Source: Sporothrix humicola
Taxonomy: Eukaryota; Ascomycota; Sordariomycetes; Ophiostomatales; Ophiostomataceae
Assembly (NCBI GenBank): GCA_021396245.1
Contig: WNYE01000018.1
Coordinates: forward strand, 124,001-188,000
Direction: 5' to 3'
Length of the DNA: 64,000 nucleotides
Each line of letters opens with the position of its first letter. Position 1 is the stretch's first letter. The notes beneath the pieces are model-generated. The model made no database searches. It saw only the letters and a program-made list of their open reading frames with translations, and had not been told where the DNA came from. The translations under genes and the position numbers were made by a program. Below, piece after piece: positions 10,158-23,724 of the stretch.

Positions 10158-12720
10158 TGTGGCGGTTGTGTGGTGAGTGAGAGTGAAATTCGGTTGGTGG
10201 AAGTCGAGTGTGTTGCGTTGATGTTGACTGTTATTGTTGATGTTGATGTTAAAGTCGGTTCGTATAAGTCGAGGTCGACAACTGACTAGAAACGTGTGGT
10301 TGGGAAATTCAAAAGATGAAAGACACAGACAAAAGGAGAGAAAAAAGAAGGGAACCCAAGATGAGAAACGAAGGGGGATGACAGACTAATATAAGAAGAT
10401 GTGTCGAGGGGACGGAAAAGGCCACAAAAAAGGAACAATGAAAAGAAAAAAGAGGGAACACAAGCACGACAAGGGCAGACAAGGGCACCATGAAAGGGTC
10501 TCACTCTATCCCAGCGGCCGGAAGCCACACAACCAAGTCCACAAAGTCACAGTCCCAGCTAAGAAGCAACCCGCGCGAAACAATATCGCATGGCCCGCCA
10601 TGTGGTCTGGACAAGACGAAAGACGGAGTACAAGGTGCAAGAAAATGGTAGAGTTCTGTGTATGTGAGGGAGAAGCAAGGTGGGATGGAGTGCCACCAAG
10701 TGGAGGGATCTGCTTGCAAGTTGATCCCTTTCGAGGACAGGCACGACTGCCGACCGCCACAGGGGCGTGTCAATACGCCTCTGGAGGTCGAGGTGTGAGT
10801 GTTGAGGTCGAGTGCAGACGACGCTCAGACGCAAACTTGTCAAAGTTGCTTTGGCTTTGGCTCTGGCTTTTGGCTTTGGCTGGGCTCTTGGACTGCTCGT
10901 GGATCGGGCGTGCGCAGCTCAACTCCACGCTGGGCAGACGAGTGCGATTTACAAGGGCAAGATGGGCTGGACAAGGGGAGACAGAGTCCCACTTCCTTCC
11001 CGTACATCCTGGATGGAAGACAAGACCCTCAAGAGAAGTAGAGAAAGTGGCGGGGGCAAAGAGAGAAAATAATGAGAGTGAGTCTTGTAAGAAGGACTGG
11101 AAGACTGAAAGTCTGAAAGTTTGAAAGACGAAAGACTATGCTGGCCATGCGTTGTTGAAGCTACGGCTGCATCGACATGGGTCCTGTTTTTCGGTGGTCT
11201 CCAGATTACGGCAAGGGGTGAAGTGCGAAAGGGAGGAAAAAACGACGGTTGAACACTTGCCAGCGGGGAAGATGCACGACGCAAGGGCAGGCGAGACACA
11301 AGACAGTCGAAAATCGTGACAGCAAGGAAAAGATGGAAAGATGAGAGACTTTGAGAATTCAAGGAACGAGCACATTGACACATTGAAGTACTGCCATCCC
11401 AAAGAAGAAGAACCGACACCATCTTTTTCTGTTTTTGCCCTGAGCTAGCGTGGCATTTTGCAGGTGGTGGTTATGGTGGGTGTAAGTGGAAAGAACAGAA
11501 TGGGACAACAGCTAAACTCGCAAGAACGTGTGTAGACAAAAGAGAGCTTATCGAATGCCCGCGTCTTGTCTTTTGTCACACATACTGGAGAGCGGCTCTT
11601 TTCTGACTACATGTTTTATTGCAATGTCCGGGACGTGGGTAGCACAAGGCGGAGGATGCACAGCGTAAGGATGTAGAAGAGAGGTCTATACACTGAAAAA
11701 GACTGAATAGAAAACGGACATGGGAGCTGTTGGGAACACAAGCAAGATTAGGTCTCGGGACAGGAAAGGAGACTGGGAAAGTGAAGAACTGGGGAATAAA
11801 CGAGAAATAGGAGAAAAGGATAAGACGACAAACAACGTGGGAAAGATGATAACGGATGAACTTGATTGTGTGAACGGATGGCAGCATTACGACAAGTATT
11901 ATCGGCTGCAAAGTCTGTTCCTGTAAACCCACTGTGAGTCTTAAAACTGTCCGGCAGTCGAGCCAGCCCACAGCCAGACAAGACGCGGGCAAATGCCAAA
12001 AGGCCAGAAAAGAGGCAAAGGAAGTTATGGCAAAAGTAAACGACGTCGCAAGTGTATGCATGTCTAAGACATTTACTAGTCGATGGTCTTGTCCAGACCT
12101 ACTGTTTGCTCTCATACTCTCAGTGTGAGACTGAGACACAGCTCTCCCAAATCGGGCCAAGGCCTGCATCAACGACCCATCCCTCCGCAGTGCAGTGCCG
12201 ATCATTTTGTCTGGGATGGCGAGAGAGACTGTAAAAACACCATGACGGCGCAATTGATTTCCATGTGTGGTCAAGAGGGGAATAGTCGAGGCCATGAGGG
12301 GATAAGAAGAATCACAACTCACAAAAAGAAAAGAAAACATACGACGAAAGTGAAAAAGAGGAAAGAGGAGATGAAAAAAAGAAAAAACAAGGAGAATTCG
12401 GAAAGATAGCGGATAGTAGTTGACTGTACTTGCATGAGAAAAAGAAAGAGTAAGCAAGAGGGGAAGTCACAAAGTCGAGAGAAAGTAAGAATCCCATCGA
12501 GAAAAGGAGAACTGACAAATGCAGCATGTTATGGCGACACAAAACGCAGAAAACACAGAAACACAAGACGGCGAAGGCGTCTAGAAGGCGGTTCCCAAAT
12601 TGCAGTCAAAAACAAAATACCGACACGCAACGCCAGAGTTGCACAGTACTCAAAACCATAAAACTACAAATAGAACGCCTACGTGAAAACACTAATAATC
12701 CCAATTAGAGTACACAATGT
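10158..12720. other. non-coding, purine-rich (plus strand) region upstream of the RGS gene
   Basis: No supported gene. The plus strand is rich in A and G for about 2.5 kb, so the minus strand, the sense strand of the RGS gene, is CT-rich. This could be a long leader or promoter of that gene. The longest minus-strand open frame (11576-12457) is best explained by this asymmetry, because stop codons need A. Small tandem patterns occur, such as TTTGGC repeats at 10850-10893 and an 8-bp GACTGAAA-like repeat at 11103-11135. Confidence 0.5.
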
Positions 12721-15700
12721 CACACGAAATAGACGAGGTATGCGTGCGTTCTCTGTTTATTCATTTCGACAAGTGCGTTCCTTGGATCCGGTGGTGGCAC
12801 AAAGAGAGTGTGTAAATAAAAAGAAGTGAGCTGCGTGCAAGGCGCACGTTTCGGTGCCGTGAGAATGCACTGCATAAAACGAACGCGTTTCTTTTTGTTG
12901 TGTAGTTCATCCTTCTCTGCAGTGTGGCGAGCCACACGTGTTTTTCTGAGGAATGCTCACAGTTAATGGTCAGTTGAACGACCACTAACGATCACAACAG
13001 AACTTGGAGGTTGTGTCTCGCAACGGAAGATGCTCAATGTCTGATGGCCGGATTGCCGGAATTTCTGAATTTCTGGATGTCTTAGAGTCTCTCTGATTTT
13101 TGCCAGGATTATTCTTTGGGATTGTGTCCTCCTCGATCGTGTTTGTCTTCCTTTCCCCCTTCTTTCCGCTCGTGTCTCGCACATCAACAAGTACCTGCAA
13201 AATGTACTTTTTGTGAGGAGGGTACTTCACCACGATGATCGACATCTCCCTGGCTGGGCCCTACAAAACACGATCCCCTCCAAAACCATTCCAAAATGCC
13301 CCAAATCACATCACATCACAGCGCATCGCGGCAGATCTTTTCATATTCTTGCCTGGCCTTGCGGGTACGCGCAACGCTAGAACCCAACGGCAAGGATCTG
13401 CCAGGTGGTGTCTCTTATGTGATCGATACTATTTTTTATTTTGTCTTTCTTTTACTTGATACTGCAAATCTGTTGTTTCTTTTTCGTGACGCTCTACATT
13501 TGTTGTCGTGTTCCCTTGCTTCGTCCTCGTGTGTTATTTCTCGTGTATCTCGTTTCTCCTCCTCGATTTTCACCTCGTTGCAATGCAAAAGCACGTTGGC
13601 ACGAAGGATTCCGTGGCTCTCTTTTTCTTGCGTCATGTTCTTTTTCACCTTCTTCTTCACCTTCTTCCACAGCTTCCTTGTGTGTTCTTTTGTTCTGTAA
13701 TTTCGCGGAAACAGTGTCGTATATGCCCCCACCCTCACCACTTTCTTCTTTTCTTTCTTTTGTCCTTTCACCGTCCGTAAATACTTCCGTGATCTGTTGC
13801 CAAGTTTAACAGTCCTTCGACAGCCACCACCACTACAAGAAACTGTGCATAAAAAAGAACACACATGGGCCCATCTTTCACTATTTACTTGAATTTGTGC
13901 CTTGTTTTCCTTCTTTTTACCCCTGGCTTGGGCTTGAACGCCACCGATATGCTAGGGCGAGAGAAAAGAGCCAACAGACAAGTGCCAACAGTGGGAACGG
14001 CCTGGCCGGCAGAGGTACAAAACGAGAGAAATCAGCGAATAAGAAGGACTGAAAGTACACAAAAAGAAAGCACACCAACGGCCAGCGCGATATCTCGCAG
14101 CTGACGCCAGAGTAGGTAATTTAACGTCTTCCAAGTCTTTCAAGGCGAAAAAGAAAGTCATAAGAGCAAAGGGAAGGCAGGAGACTAAACGCACCGAAAG
14201 ACATTAAAAAGAAAAGAAAAGGGCCGGCAGACTAAAGACAAGGGTGCCTGAGGTGCCTCTAGTTTAAGCTGAGCTTGGCCACAATGGGGGTTGAGGCGTC
14301 CAAAATAGTCCTTCGAGTCAACACGGGTCAGCTGAGGGTAGCCCAAGTTGGGAAGTCAGGGAACGCCACGCCCTGGCTTTGCTTTACAAAGTATTATTCT
14401 AGATCTCTGTTCTGCTGGCTCTACTTTCTAAATATGGCTGCCAATAGTGTCGTCGATGGTTCTTCTGGGTCAAGTCACAGTATGTACAAAGTGGCAGCAT
14501 CAAAGCGTAACCGGACTTTGGGGGGAAAGGAAGGTAAAAATGACGAGGATCCCTAGAGTTAAACCACGAATGAAGGCACAGAGAAGAATGGATAACACAT
14601 CATCGGGCTTCCCACGCTCATATTTATCCAAATCTGAATTTGGTCTTTTTGTGTTCTTTTTCTCTCAGTCGTCATCATGTGTCTTTTTGCGTTTCTGTTT
14701 GTCAGTCTTTTCGTCGTGTCTTTGCCTTCTTGAATGTCTCACTCTATATGTACTCGTGTTTTTTCTTTGCTTTTTCATGTCCTTTTCGTGTATTTCAACC
14801 GCCGATCTCAAAAAGCCCACGCACTGAACCAACACCGTCGGCCGAATATCACTTCCGTGTTGGGAAAAGGACCGGTTGACAGGCTGGGCAGGGCGTTGTG
14901 AGAAAAGACCGAGCAAATTCAAGCAAAGTGAGGTGATGTGAGCGCTGCTCGGCGTGCAGCTGCACACTAAAAGTGCTGGGCCAGCGGGCCGGAAAGGCTG
15001 GGCAGGGCAAAGGCAGGGCAGACAGGGCAGTGGCAGGCCCCCTGGACCGCCCTAAAAGATGTGCCCTGGGATGTACTGATATTTTGGGGCGGGCCCTACG
15101 ACCCTGGCTCGGCTGGCTCGCCTGGGCTGCTGGACTCGATCAAAATCGAGATTCTGGCGGGTACAAAAGTGACCTTTCTGTTACTGAAAAATGTGTCTTG
15201 TTATGGTACTTATCGTAGCCAGTCGCATTGTTAAGAGTCTGCTGTGATTAATAACTCGTTGCATTTTGCAATCAAGCTCAGCTCGCCTCCGACTGTTCAG
15301 CTCTTCCTTCTTGTTTTTGTGGCTTCAGCCATATTTTATGCCGCATCTTCAGCCACAGGAGAGTGATAGTTGTGCAGATTGGATGTGTAGATTACAGTTG
15401 AATATAAGGGTCAGAAAACGAGAGAATATCAACTCAAGTCTCGGGACGGGAGCCGTCGATCACGAATACCACTCTCCTCTTTGCAGGCATCATTGACAAA
15501 TAAGTAAACAAAGAGTCAAAGAAGATCATTACGATAGATCAGAGTGTGAATGGACAAGATGTGATGTGATAATACTTTTTTCTGAGTGCCCGCCAGTTCT
15601 CGGCCAAGCAAGTTACGCTTCCAAGATAATACGAGGTGGAACTCTATCACCACAACCCAAGATCGACTTCTTGTCCCGACTTTGGTCCCAAACGAGTAGC

Positions 15701-17157
15701 ATTCTGCGTCCCCCTGCAAGAAAAGAGAAAGCATGGCAAGTGATGTGCACTGCACTGTTGGTCCCAAGATGCACAATTAAAAAGAATTTGCCGCTTCTGC
15801 CCGTCGATCTTGGAGGAACATCACAAATAACGTTCTTTGAAGCCTGAGCGTCTCGAGCGTGTTACTGGCTCCAACTGCCTGTTGACCCCTGGCCCCAACA
15901 GCGGCAACAACAGTCCTTTGGGGACGCCAACGACAAAAGAGGGCAAAATCAGGGACGATCGTGGTGCCATCTCGACCTGAATAGTGCCTTTTGTGATTTT
16001 TAGTGTGCATAAGCCCTTCCACAGGGCCTCGCTTTGTTTGTTAGCTGTAAGTCGTAGGTGGGAGGCAACTGCAATGCAATGGGATCCTTGCCTGGGGTGT
16101 AATGAGCTGAGAATAAGTGAAGCTACTTATGCGATGTCAGGCCTTTGCGTGCATTCACAATCGTGGGAACCCGATATCACATCACATTAGTCACAGAGTC
16201 GTAGGGCAAAGCGAACTGTGCTGCAAGGGTCGATCGGATGTTGGCATAGAGTTGCAGTGATCTTTGAAAACAAAGAAAAGACAGGGGAAGTATCTCCCAG
16301 GCCACTGAGTTTGAATTTCTGGTGTTGGGCTGGCCCCCAAAGGCTCCACGAAATAGCAATGTTGGTTGTTTGTTTTCGAACCAACACTCTCTCAATGTTT
16401 GGTAAATTTTGTGCCCCATATTGCCCACTGACAGGGATACAGGGGACAAACGCCAGCCTATCAGCCGTTCCAGGCTGTCGGTGACAAGCTAAACACGACG
16501 GAAATTTTGTTCACATTAATGACAGCCTCGACGTAAAGTACTTTTTAAGATTTTGCAAGATCCTATTCCTTCTGCCCTGTTCATAATGGGCAGCTGTAGA
16601 CGGCACGATGTGAGCTGAACCTTCAGGTAATATCCCGGCATCTATGTTATCATGAAGTATATCATGAAGTATCTGAAGAGTATCAACGCCCACGCGGCAT
16701 TTTTGTTTACTTGCCAACATCCAATACGTGGCCATGCAGTCTCCTGAATATCACTGCCGCCACAAGGCAAGAGACAACGAATGTCGAGCTCAGAAGACAA
16801 AAGACAAAGACGGGACGAAAGCCCAGGTCAAAAGGCGCAAGGGGTGAGGAAGGAGAGAAGGAAAATAGGAAGAGGCACAAGTAAAAGGTGAGAAGGATGA
16901 AAAAGAACGAAAGGCAAACACAAACTCAGACATGCATATACGTACATGCACTCGTGTTGGCAGGCATCCCGGTGTGAACAGAAAGACAGCAGGCGAACCG
17001 TTGGGCGAGACAGACATGTATACTTGTGGAAGTGACAAACTCGCATAATGCCAAAGGATGGCAGAAGACAGACAAAAAAGATCCGATGGAAGCGCCGGGA
17101 GGCGTTGTGTCTTGTTTTTCGTTTCGTTCCTTTTTTGTTCCTTTTTTCGCTCTTATT

Positions 17158-17159
<2 letters not shown>

Positions 17160-17192
<33 letters not shown>
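17160..17192. repeat. 33-bp T homopolymer
   Basis: An uninterrupted run of 33 T residues on the plus strand, flanked by T-rich sequence. It could be a poly(A) scar of a retroposed minus-strand element or simple slippage. No element body was recognised beside it. Exact length in the genome may differ because of sequencing error. Confidence 0.9.
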
Positions 17193-17194
<2 letters not shown>

Positions 17195-19036
17195 GTTGCG
17201 TGCTCTGTTCTCCCTTGCGTTGCAACAATGCATTTGCATCAAACGGTGGATGACGGATGAAAAGACGAGGACGAGAAGACGAGAAAAGAGACAGAAAGAG
17301 TACTTCCACAATAATCCAGTGAGCCGTCCCTTGCGTTGACAGCGCTGTTGGTGCCTTTTGGTGTCTTTTTGTCCCTTTTGGTGTTTTTTGTCCCTCTTTT
17401 ACCATTTACAGATGGGGCAGCCAGGGGTCCGGGCGCGACCCGTCTAACCCGAGCCGGATCAGCGTGGGGATCTTTGAAAAGCAAAAGGCAAAATCTTTCA
17501 CCACAGTTGTGTGTCTTTCTCCCACTTCTCTCACACCCTCTGATCTTCCACTCGTTTTGGTTCCTTTTCCCGCCGCCCTGACCCCTCACAACACTTTTTA
17601 GCGATGCACCTTGCACCTTCTCCCTTGCGTCCTCGTGCCGCCCTGCTTCCCGATAGACTTTGAAAACGGGGCATATTGACGGCGAGAAAAAGATTCATAG
17701 AGCGTGGAAGGTCTATCTACACAGTACCTCCTCTTCGACTGCAACCATGGCAAGACAAAATGGGAAAGCCTCTGACACAATGACACTGACATTGACCTCG
17801 ACTTCCCCGCAGTGATGAGTGTCGTGAGATGGAAGACACGACAAAAGACACAGCGGAAGATACGACATGATACACGGGATTATGAGATACGAAGGTTATG
17901 TGGTTTGTTCTTGAACACCTCGGTTGTGTAAAGTATTGCTTGCCCCAGCCCGCCGTCCTCCTCCACCTCCTCACGTCGTCAATGCACCACTACATGTAAA
18001 GTTATCACACTGGAACGCAAGTGCACATGGACATGATCGTCGCTGCAGCTAGGAACTGGACCGTCCCAACGGCGTCCACAGAGGCAAAGGGGACAGGACA
18101 ACCTGTCTTGATAACAAAACGACATATCAACTCCGACGTGAAGCAAGGGCGTCACGAGTTGGTGTTGGTGTTCAGACGGAACGGATGATTGTCAAGTTCC
18201 GCCTTGTGAATGTCTAGAGACATCCAGACATATCCTTGCAGGGAATGATTTTGCGCGACAAGGGGAATAACAACAGTGAAAGACGTCAAAGACAGTCAAA
18301 ACACCGTTGTTCTGAAGATCGTCTCCCACGTTTGATGTTGTTTCTGCCTTGCTCAAAATTGAGAAGAACTTACTGCCTCCTTGCCTCGCTCACGCTTTTC
18401 GTTGAAGCGCTTTCTCCTTGATACATCCTTGCTTCTTGCCTCCCGCGAACAATTTAGTTCATGAGCTTATTGATCGATTCTGGCCCCCATTGGCTTGTCC
18501 CGCCGGCTCTATGGCTGCCGGTCTAAATGGGCCAGATCCTACTACCCAGTATTCTCAGTAGTGAAAAATACCCCTTGCACTAACAAGTGCCTCTTTCCCA
18601 GCAAGGCAGGACAGGCCTCCTTTCTCGTCCTCTCCGTCGGAGTCAGTAGACTTATTGAGGCTTGGGAGTGGTACTAATCAAGGGTTAGGAAATACTCTAG
18701 AGAATAAACAAAATCCTCCGTAGATAGATCGAGGACTTTGGAAGGAATTAGACTGTAGACTGGCTCAAAAGCAGGGACGAGGGTTGTCGAGTGATGGGCG
18801 GCTACACGGGAGTTCAGAGTTTTCTTGGAAAGCAAGAAGAAGAAATCTGGAAATAACAAGTCACGATACTGGGAGACAAAGAAAACGGCCAAAGGATTGG
18901 AGATGTTCGTGGCACAGACCGCACCTAATCACTTTTTCTGCGGGTTTTACGATGTTTGCGATCCATCAAGTGGACAAATGAGAAGACAGACAACGATCAC
19001 AGCCGTGATCCGAAGAAGCATCTCCAAACTCATTAA

Positions 19037-19105
19037 ACTACGATGAGCTATCGTGGACTACCATGAGCTACAACGGGCTACAACGGACTACCAAGCTGAC
19101 AACGG
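19037..19105. repeat. imperfect 20-bp / 10-bp tandem repeat
   Basis: Two 20-bp units, ACTACGATGAGCTATCGTGG and ACTACCATGAGCTACAACGG, are followed by a half unit GCTACAACGG and a decayed third unit. It lies in gene-free DNA and has no known function. Confidence 0.75.
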
Positions 19106-22100
19106 CCACGCCGGCTCCATGAAATGAGGGTTCTCGGTGAAGACCCGACAAGTGGGAGGAGAAGTGTGACTTGGGCCAGAAGAACAAGAGGCCTAGAATG
19201 CCACGAGGTCCACGAGGGCCATGGAGTCCAGAGGCAACAGGGTCCACAGGATCGAGAGATGAGAGATGAAAGATTCAGTTGGTTTCTGAAAAACTTGTGC
19301 GGAATAAGAAAAAGCGGAAAGAGAGAGAAATACTCGGGTCAAAGACGCTCGGGCCAGGTTCCGAGACTGGAAGCAGCTTTGAAATAAAATCTCCGAGATC
19401 CTCATGACTACTGGATGTGTAAAGGATGTTGGGGAAGGAAAGTGACGAGTATTGAATCTGCCTTTCTCGTCAATACATATCCTCGTACCTTTGTAAAGTC
19501 CCTTTTTTCAGGTACGCAGGGTCCTCGTCATTGCAACTTTGCGCTGCGTTTGCGCTGCATCTGCTGCATCTCATCTGCACGTCGATGCCCCATGCGAGAT
19601 GCGATGCGACGCTGGCCATCCAACGAGAACCAATCACTGTCAACAAAAGGGCAGTGGGATCCAATGACGGAAGAATGGGTGTCAACACATTACGAAAAAA
19701 AAGACGACAGGTCTAGGCTCGTCTTTTCCTTCAAGCCTACCTAAACGCCTCGCCATGTGTCTTCGCCTAAAATCATGCCATGGCAGTCAATAGTATCAAC
19801 GTTGTCGACTGTTACCAGTCGTTTGTATCCGCCATCCGTCGCGTTGTCGTCAACGCCTCTCGCCTACTCCTCGATGTATCGACGCCATTAACGCTTATTG
19901 ACGCCGCGTCTGTCTTGCTAGTCAGGGGTCGTGTTCGTGTTCCTGGGACCGACATCCGGCTTGATGTGTTCTGTTCGGTTTTATTCGCTAGAAGCATTGT
20001 ACTTTCTTCTGTCTTCCTTCCTTTCAGCTCCGATAAAGAATCGGTCTAGAAGGGAAGAACACAAAAGGGCGTGAAAATTCATCACTTCGTTCATGATACT
20101 GCCTCTTGACTGGACAAGCCACAATGGACTACACGTTCACTAGTGGTCGCTCTGGCGTTGCGCACGGGCAGCACAAGGGGTCTGAGAGTTTGAAGAGGAC
20201 TCTGTAAAAGAGCAAAGGCAAGATCACAATAAAAAGGCACTCCCACAAAGGAAATAGCTCGCGAGATGGTGTGCAACGGTGAAGACTTTTACGAGGGACT
20301 CTCTGAAAAATAAATGCAAACTTGGAAATAGACAAAGCCTCTTTCAGCTGGCGGTCTCCCAAAGCGGCCAATGGCGGCGACGGCAAAGCGCCTTTTTGGG
20401 GGTTGGTGGGCATCAAGGACGAGAAAACAACAGGGAACATCGCTGTTTGCTTTTCGGAGACGACGATGGCAAGAACTATGGAAAGGGGCGTGTATTTGTC
20501 CCTGTACGGAGTACTGTTCACGGACAGATCACGGATGGGGACTGATGTGGAGTTGGGGGAGAAGAAAAGACAAGGACAAGGACAGGGAAATAAAAGATAG
20601 AATAGACAGGGAATCAAGTCGGTCCCGACCGGCTGGAAGAGCTTGAATAGCGAGTCTTGGTGACGAAAAAGCAAATAGACAATACAGAGCACATATTGAA
20701 AAGAGAAAGGCTTTTCTGAACAAAAATCAAATCTGACGTTGCGCACGGCCGTTTATTACCAACCGGTCAACAAATAGTGTGAAAAAAGGGCAAAAAGTGT
20801 AATTGAGAGAAACAAACTGCAAACAAAACTCGGCAGCGACTAGAAGACAAACACGAAGGGCTAGAATCTGTCGGCAAGGCGGCGCAATGAAGATGTTTGG
20901 AGAGAATATGTTTGTTTTAGGGGCAGAATGGTTAGAGTTGAGCGATCGGTTGGGGGCAGAAAACTGCCGAAAAAACATGGGCATGGCAGATGCATAAACA
21001 GGGCAGACGCAGTTGCCTCCTGGAGGACAGAAAAGGCAAAGAGAGGCTTGAGCGTGGATGGGGGAAAACAGGATCGTGACACTGTAGCAGAGTTGCAGGC
21101 TCACAAAAGTTGCAGCAAGTATCATAGAGTAGCGTCGAGATGGCTGAAATGCGGAGAAGACGGACGGGCCGTGTGTTCTTGTTCCCTGTTTGCGGCAGAC
21201 GCCGGCCAAAGCGTATCTCTGCGATGAGTGTCGTTTTTACTCGGCGGTGAAGTCCACGGCCCCCTCAGCCTGTAACATTCCGAGTGTTTTGACCGTCGAC
21301 GTGCAGGCAGGATGCATTCGACATGCATCCAAACAAGAAGTCAAAAGTAAGTCAAAACTTTGTCGTCGCATTTGTACAGTCGTACTCCGTCTGCAAGTAT
21401 GTGTAGTATTCTAAAAAGGTATGTCTGAGTGCCACGTGCGGGACGCAGGCACGTCAAGATAGAAACTCTCCTCAGTAAGTTCGTCAATGGTGACATCGCG
21501 CGCCCGGGCACGGCCAGCAACCAAACTTTTGTTTGACATTCAACGCAGCCCAATTGACTCTCTGACCTCTCTTTCCCGTCCGTGGTTTTTCGTCTTTTCG
21601 CTTGACTTGTTCCCATTCGGCAGTTTCCCCTCATCAGAACCATGAAACAGAATCAATAGTGAAGCTGAAAATGCGAGTGGCGGAGGAAGTGGCTGGAAAC
21701 AAGAGAAGGAGGCAGAAGACCAAAATGACGAGAGCTCATTGACAACTCGCCTACCAAGCGAATGCTGTCCGCTGTTTTATGAGGCCCGAGATGGAGTGCG
21801 GACAGACAGTTATGGGTGAAAGAGGGTGTACATGATTGTAGAATAAGTGCAAAATTGGACACGATGTTGATGGTGTTCGTAATGAAATTATTGAATATCC
21901 CGAGAAAGTCCATCACGAGGTACTCTATGACCAAACCCAACTCTTCAAAAAAACAAAGATAGTCTTCTGCAGGCTGCATTAATCTGTAAACGCCAATATA
22001 CCCGATGTAACTGTTTAATCCAATAGAGGAAAGTGATGTGCAATAGATGTACGACGTAAAAGCATATGAAAAGCAAAAGCAAATACAAATAAAATATATG

Positions 22101-22248
22101 CAGTGATATACCAGACATGTCATAATAGTTCCGTAATAATAGGTGTTCTGGACAAGAACAAGCGAGCCATAGTAGGCTTGATATGTCATCATCTCGGATG
22201 CTGCCGATCGAGTGTCGGCTGGTGTGTTGTTCGGATGTGATCCGACAG

Positions 22249-23215
22249 CTATACATCACTTGACGATAAGTAACGCCTGCTGTCACTTATCTGCTTTTCT
22301 CTTTGCCTCAGGGACACTGGCGACAGCCTCATCGAAGACGTGATCCGCGATTTGCCAAACCAGAAGCCCGGATGAGCCACGATCAAGATGACGGACATGG
22401 CTAGGATGGGGATGCTGTCCAGGGCGATAAAGACGCCTTCTTTGGAGGCCAGCGGGTCATTGAAGCCGCCGCTGAGCTCGGCCGCCCGCCAGCAGGAACG
22501 GATGAAGAGGCAACCGGCAGCCACGCCGAGCATAATGCCGTACCGGAATGTGCGTTTGTCGACAAGTCCGGAGAGCGTAAGGCGTCTATATAGTATGGCG
22601 AGCACAACACAAAATATGGATGTAAACAGTATCTGTGTCCCCAGGCCGGCAATCATGAGGTCGACACCGATGGGCTGGTCGGAGTAGATGGCTGCCAGAG
22701 AACCACCGACGCCGATGAAGCAGAGGCACAGGAAGTCGCCGAGGATGAAAAGGGTCGAGAACGCTCGAGGGCCGAGACGACGAAAAGTGGCTGTTGGATG
22801 CTGTCTCATCAGGGCACTAATCGACAAATAGAGGGCAGACGACAGAAACGTCGGGCCAAGTGTGAGGCCAATGATATACCTGTGTCTTGTCAGTGCCTGT
22901 TTATGGGATTGTCAATGCATAGGCGAGGGTGTCAACCCACATGATGTATCCATCTTTGTTGAAGCGGTCGTGGGACAGCATAACTTTGGCAACGTATCCG
23001 AGCAGCTCAAGCAGGAGACCGCAGAGCATGCCAATAGCATTTCCGTAGTATCTCCAGAAATAGGCGGCAACAAGCAGTTGTAGGAAGAGAAGCACAGCAT
23101 AAATAATGGAGAATATGAGGGCTGGAGCCATCAACGGCGTGAATGGCAAAGCCCCGACGCCGTTGGCCGTGACATGGTTGGATGAGTTGAAGGATGTCAT
23201 GTTTGGATTTGTCAT
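22249..23215 (-). CDS. RTA1-family seven-span membrane protein
   Basis: Two exons, 23215-22941 and 22879-22249, give 301 residues. The 61-nt intron has donor GTGGGT, branch CTGAC and acceptor ACAG. Splicing joins DGYIM to YIIGLTLGPTFLSSALYL, the conserved RTA1 third-span region. Seven hydrophobic segments are visible. The N-terminus has two sequons (NMT, NSS), consistent with an outside location. The C-terminal tail is charged and Ser-rich. The RTA1 family includes yeast Rta1, Rsb1 and Pug1, linked to sterol-drug tolerance, sphingoid-base release and porphyrin transport. The substrate here cannot be deduced. It is transcribed divergently from a Zn(II)2Cys6 regulator gene, which may control it. 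Confidence 0.92.
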
Positions 23216-23724
23216 GTCGTTTCGTCAATTGCACTGATTATCGTCTGGTCTTTAGTCTTGTTTGTAATTGTTCTCGTTGAATACAACATGATCGGAATCG
23301 AGAAGACATGATGACCGACTCCAATCTACAGGCATCTTATATGGTCCAATTTCGCTGTCGTACTTTTGTTAAATTGCTGCCTAGATCTATTTTTGACTTC
23401 ATCCGTCCTTTTGCATTGTCGTCTCATTATCACATCCATCGTCAGACAATTGTTGTTGTCGCAAAAACAATTGCCGTGATGTCGCCGTTTTGTACTTTCG
23501 GTGTCGTCTGTTGGCGGTGGTTATGTGTGATGTGATTGGCCAATAAATATGGGTCATATGTGACGGAAGTTCCAACAATCTCCGCGGGCGAGGAAAGTGC
23601 CGCTCTTTCCCCGCTATATCTCCTCACGACCTCCTTCCAAGTTGACAAACAGACACGACCAAGACAAGACACACCAAAGTATACACGCACATACTCCGTA
23701 CTCATTGCTAATAACTCTGCCGAC
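23216..23724. promoter_or_regulatory. divergent promoter between RTA1-like gene and Zn(II)2Cys6 regulator
   Basis: 509 bp separate the two ATGs. The region contains a palindromic double CCAAT box (23535-23544), an adjoining ATAAATAT, a CCGCGG-containing element near 23582 and a TACTCCGTACTC motif (23692-23703). Shared control of both genes is an inference from the arrangement. Confidence 0.6.
23535..23544. promoter_or_regulatory. palindromic double CCAAT box
   Basis: ATTGGCCAAT is a perfect palindrome giving one CCAAT box on each strand, followed at once by AAATAT. CCAAT is bound by the fungal Hap/CBF complex. Position is 181 bp before the regulator ATG and 320 bp before the RTA1-like ATG. 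Confidence 0.55.

Larger units (their letters stand above)
12721..22248. other. 9.5-kb region without a recognisable gene
   Basis: Read on both strands and no protein, tRNA or rRNA was recognised. Short open frames are low-complexity or strand-bias artefacts. Pyrimidine-rich plus-strand blocks occur at 13.4-13.8 and 14.6-14.8 kb, a T tract at 17.16 kb, and an AT-rich end at 21.8-22.2 kb. TACGGAGTA-type motifs occur at 20505-20514 and 21383-21390. Long non-coding transcripts or decayed sequence are possible. Confidence 0.5.

Noticed and set aside
11576..12457. 293-codon minus-strand open frame
   Set aside because: The strand is CT-rich, so stop codons are rare. The product is a Phe/Ser/Leu-rich string with no domain, and codon use is unlike the real genes.
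18680..18692. Possible telomerase RNA template (CTAACCCT on the minus strand)
   Set aside because: Only eight matching bases, less than the one and a half repeats a template needs, and no other supporting structure.
23536..23724. Upstream extension of the first Zn(II)2Cys6 protein
   Set aside because: The frame is open but has no ATG before 23725, and it covers the CCAAT palindrome and promoter-like sequence.
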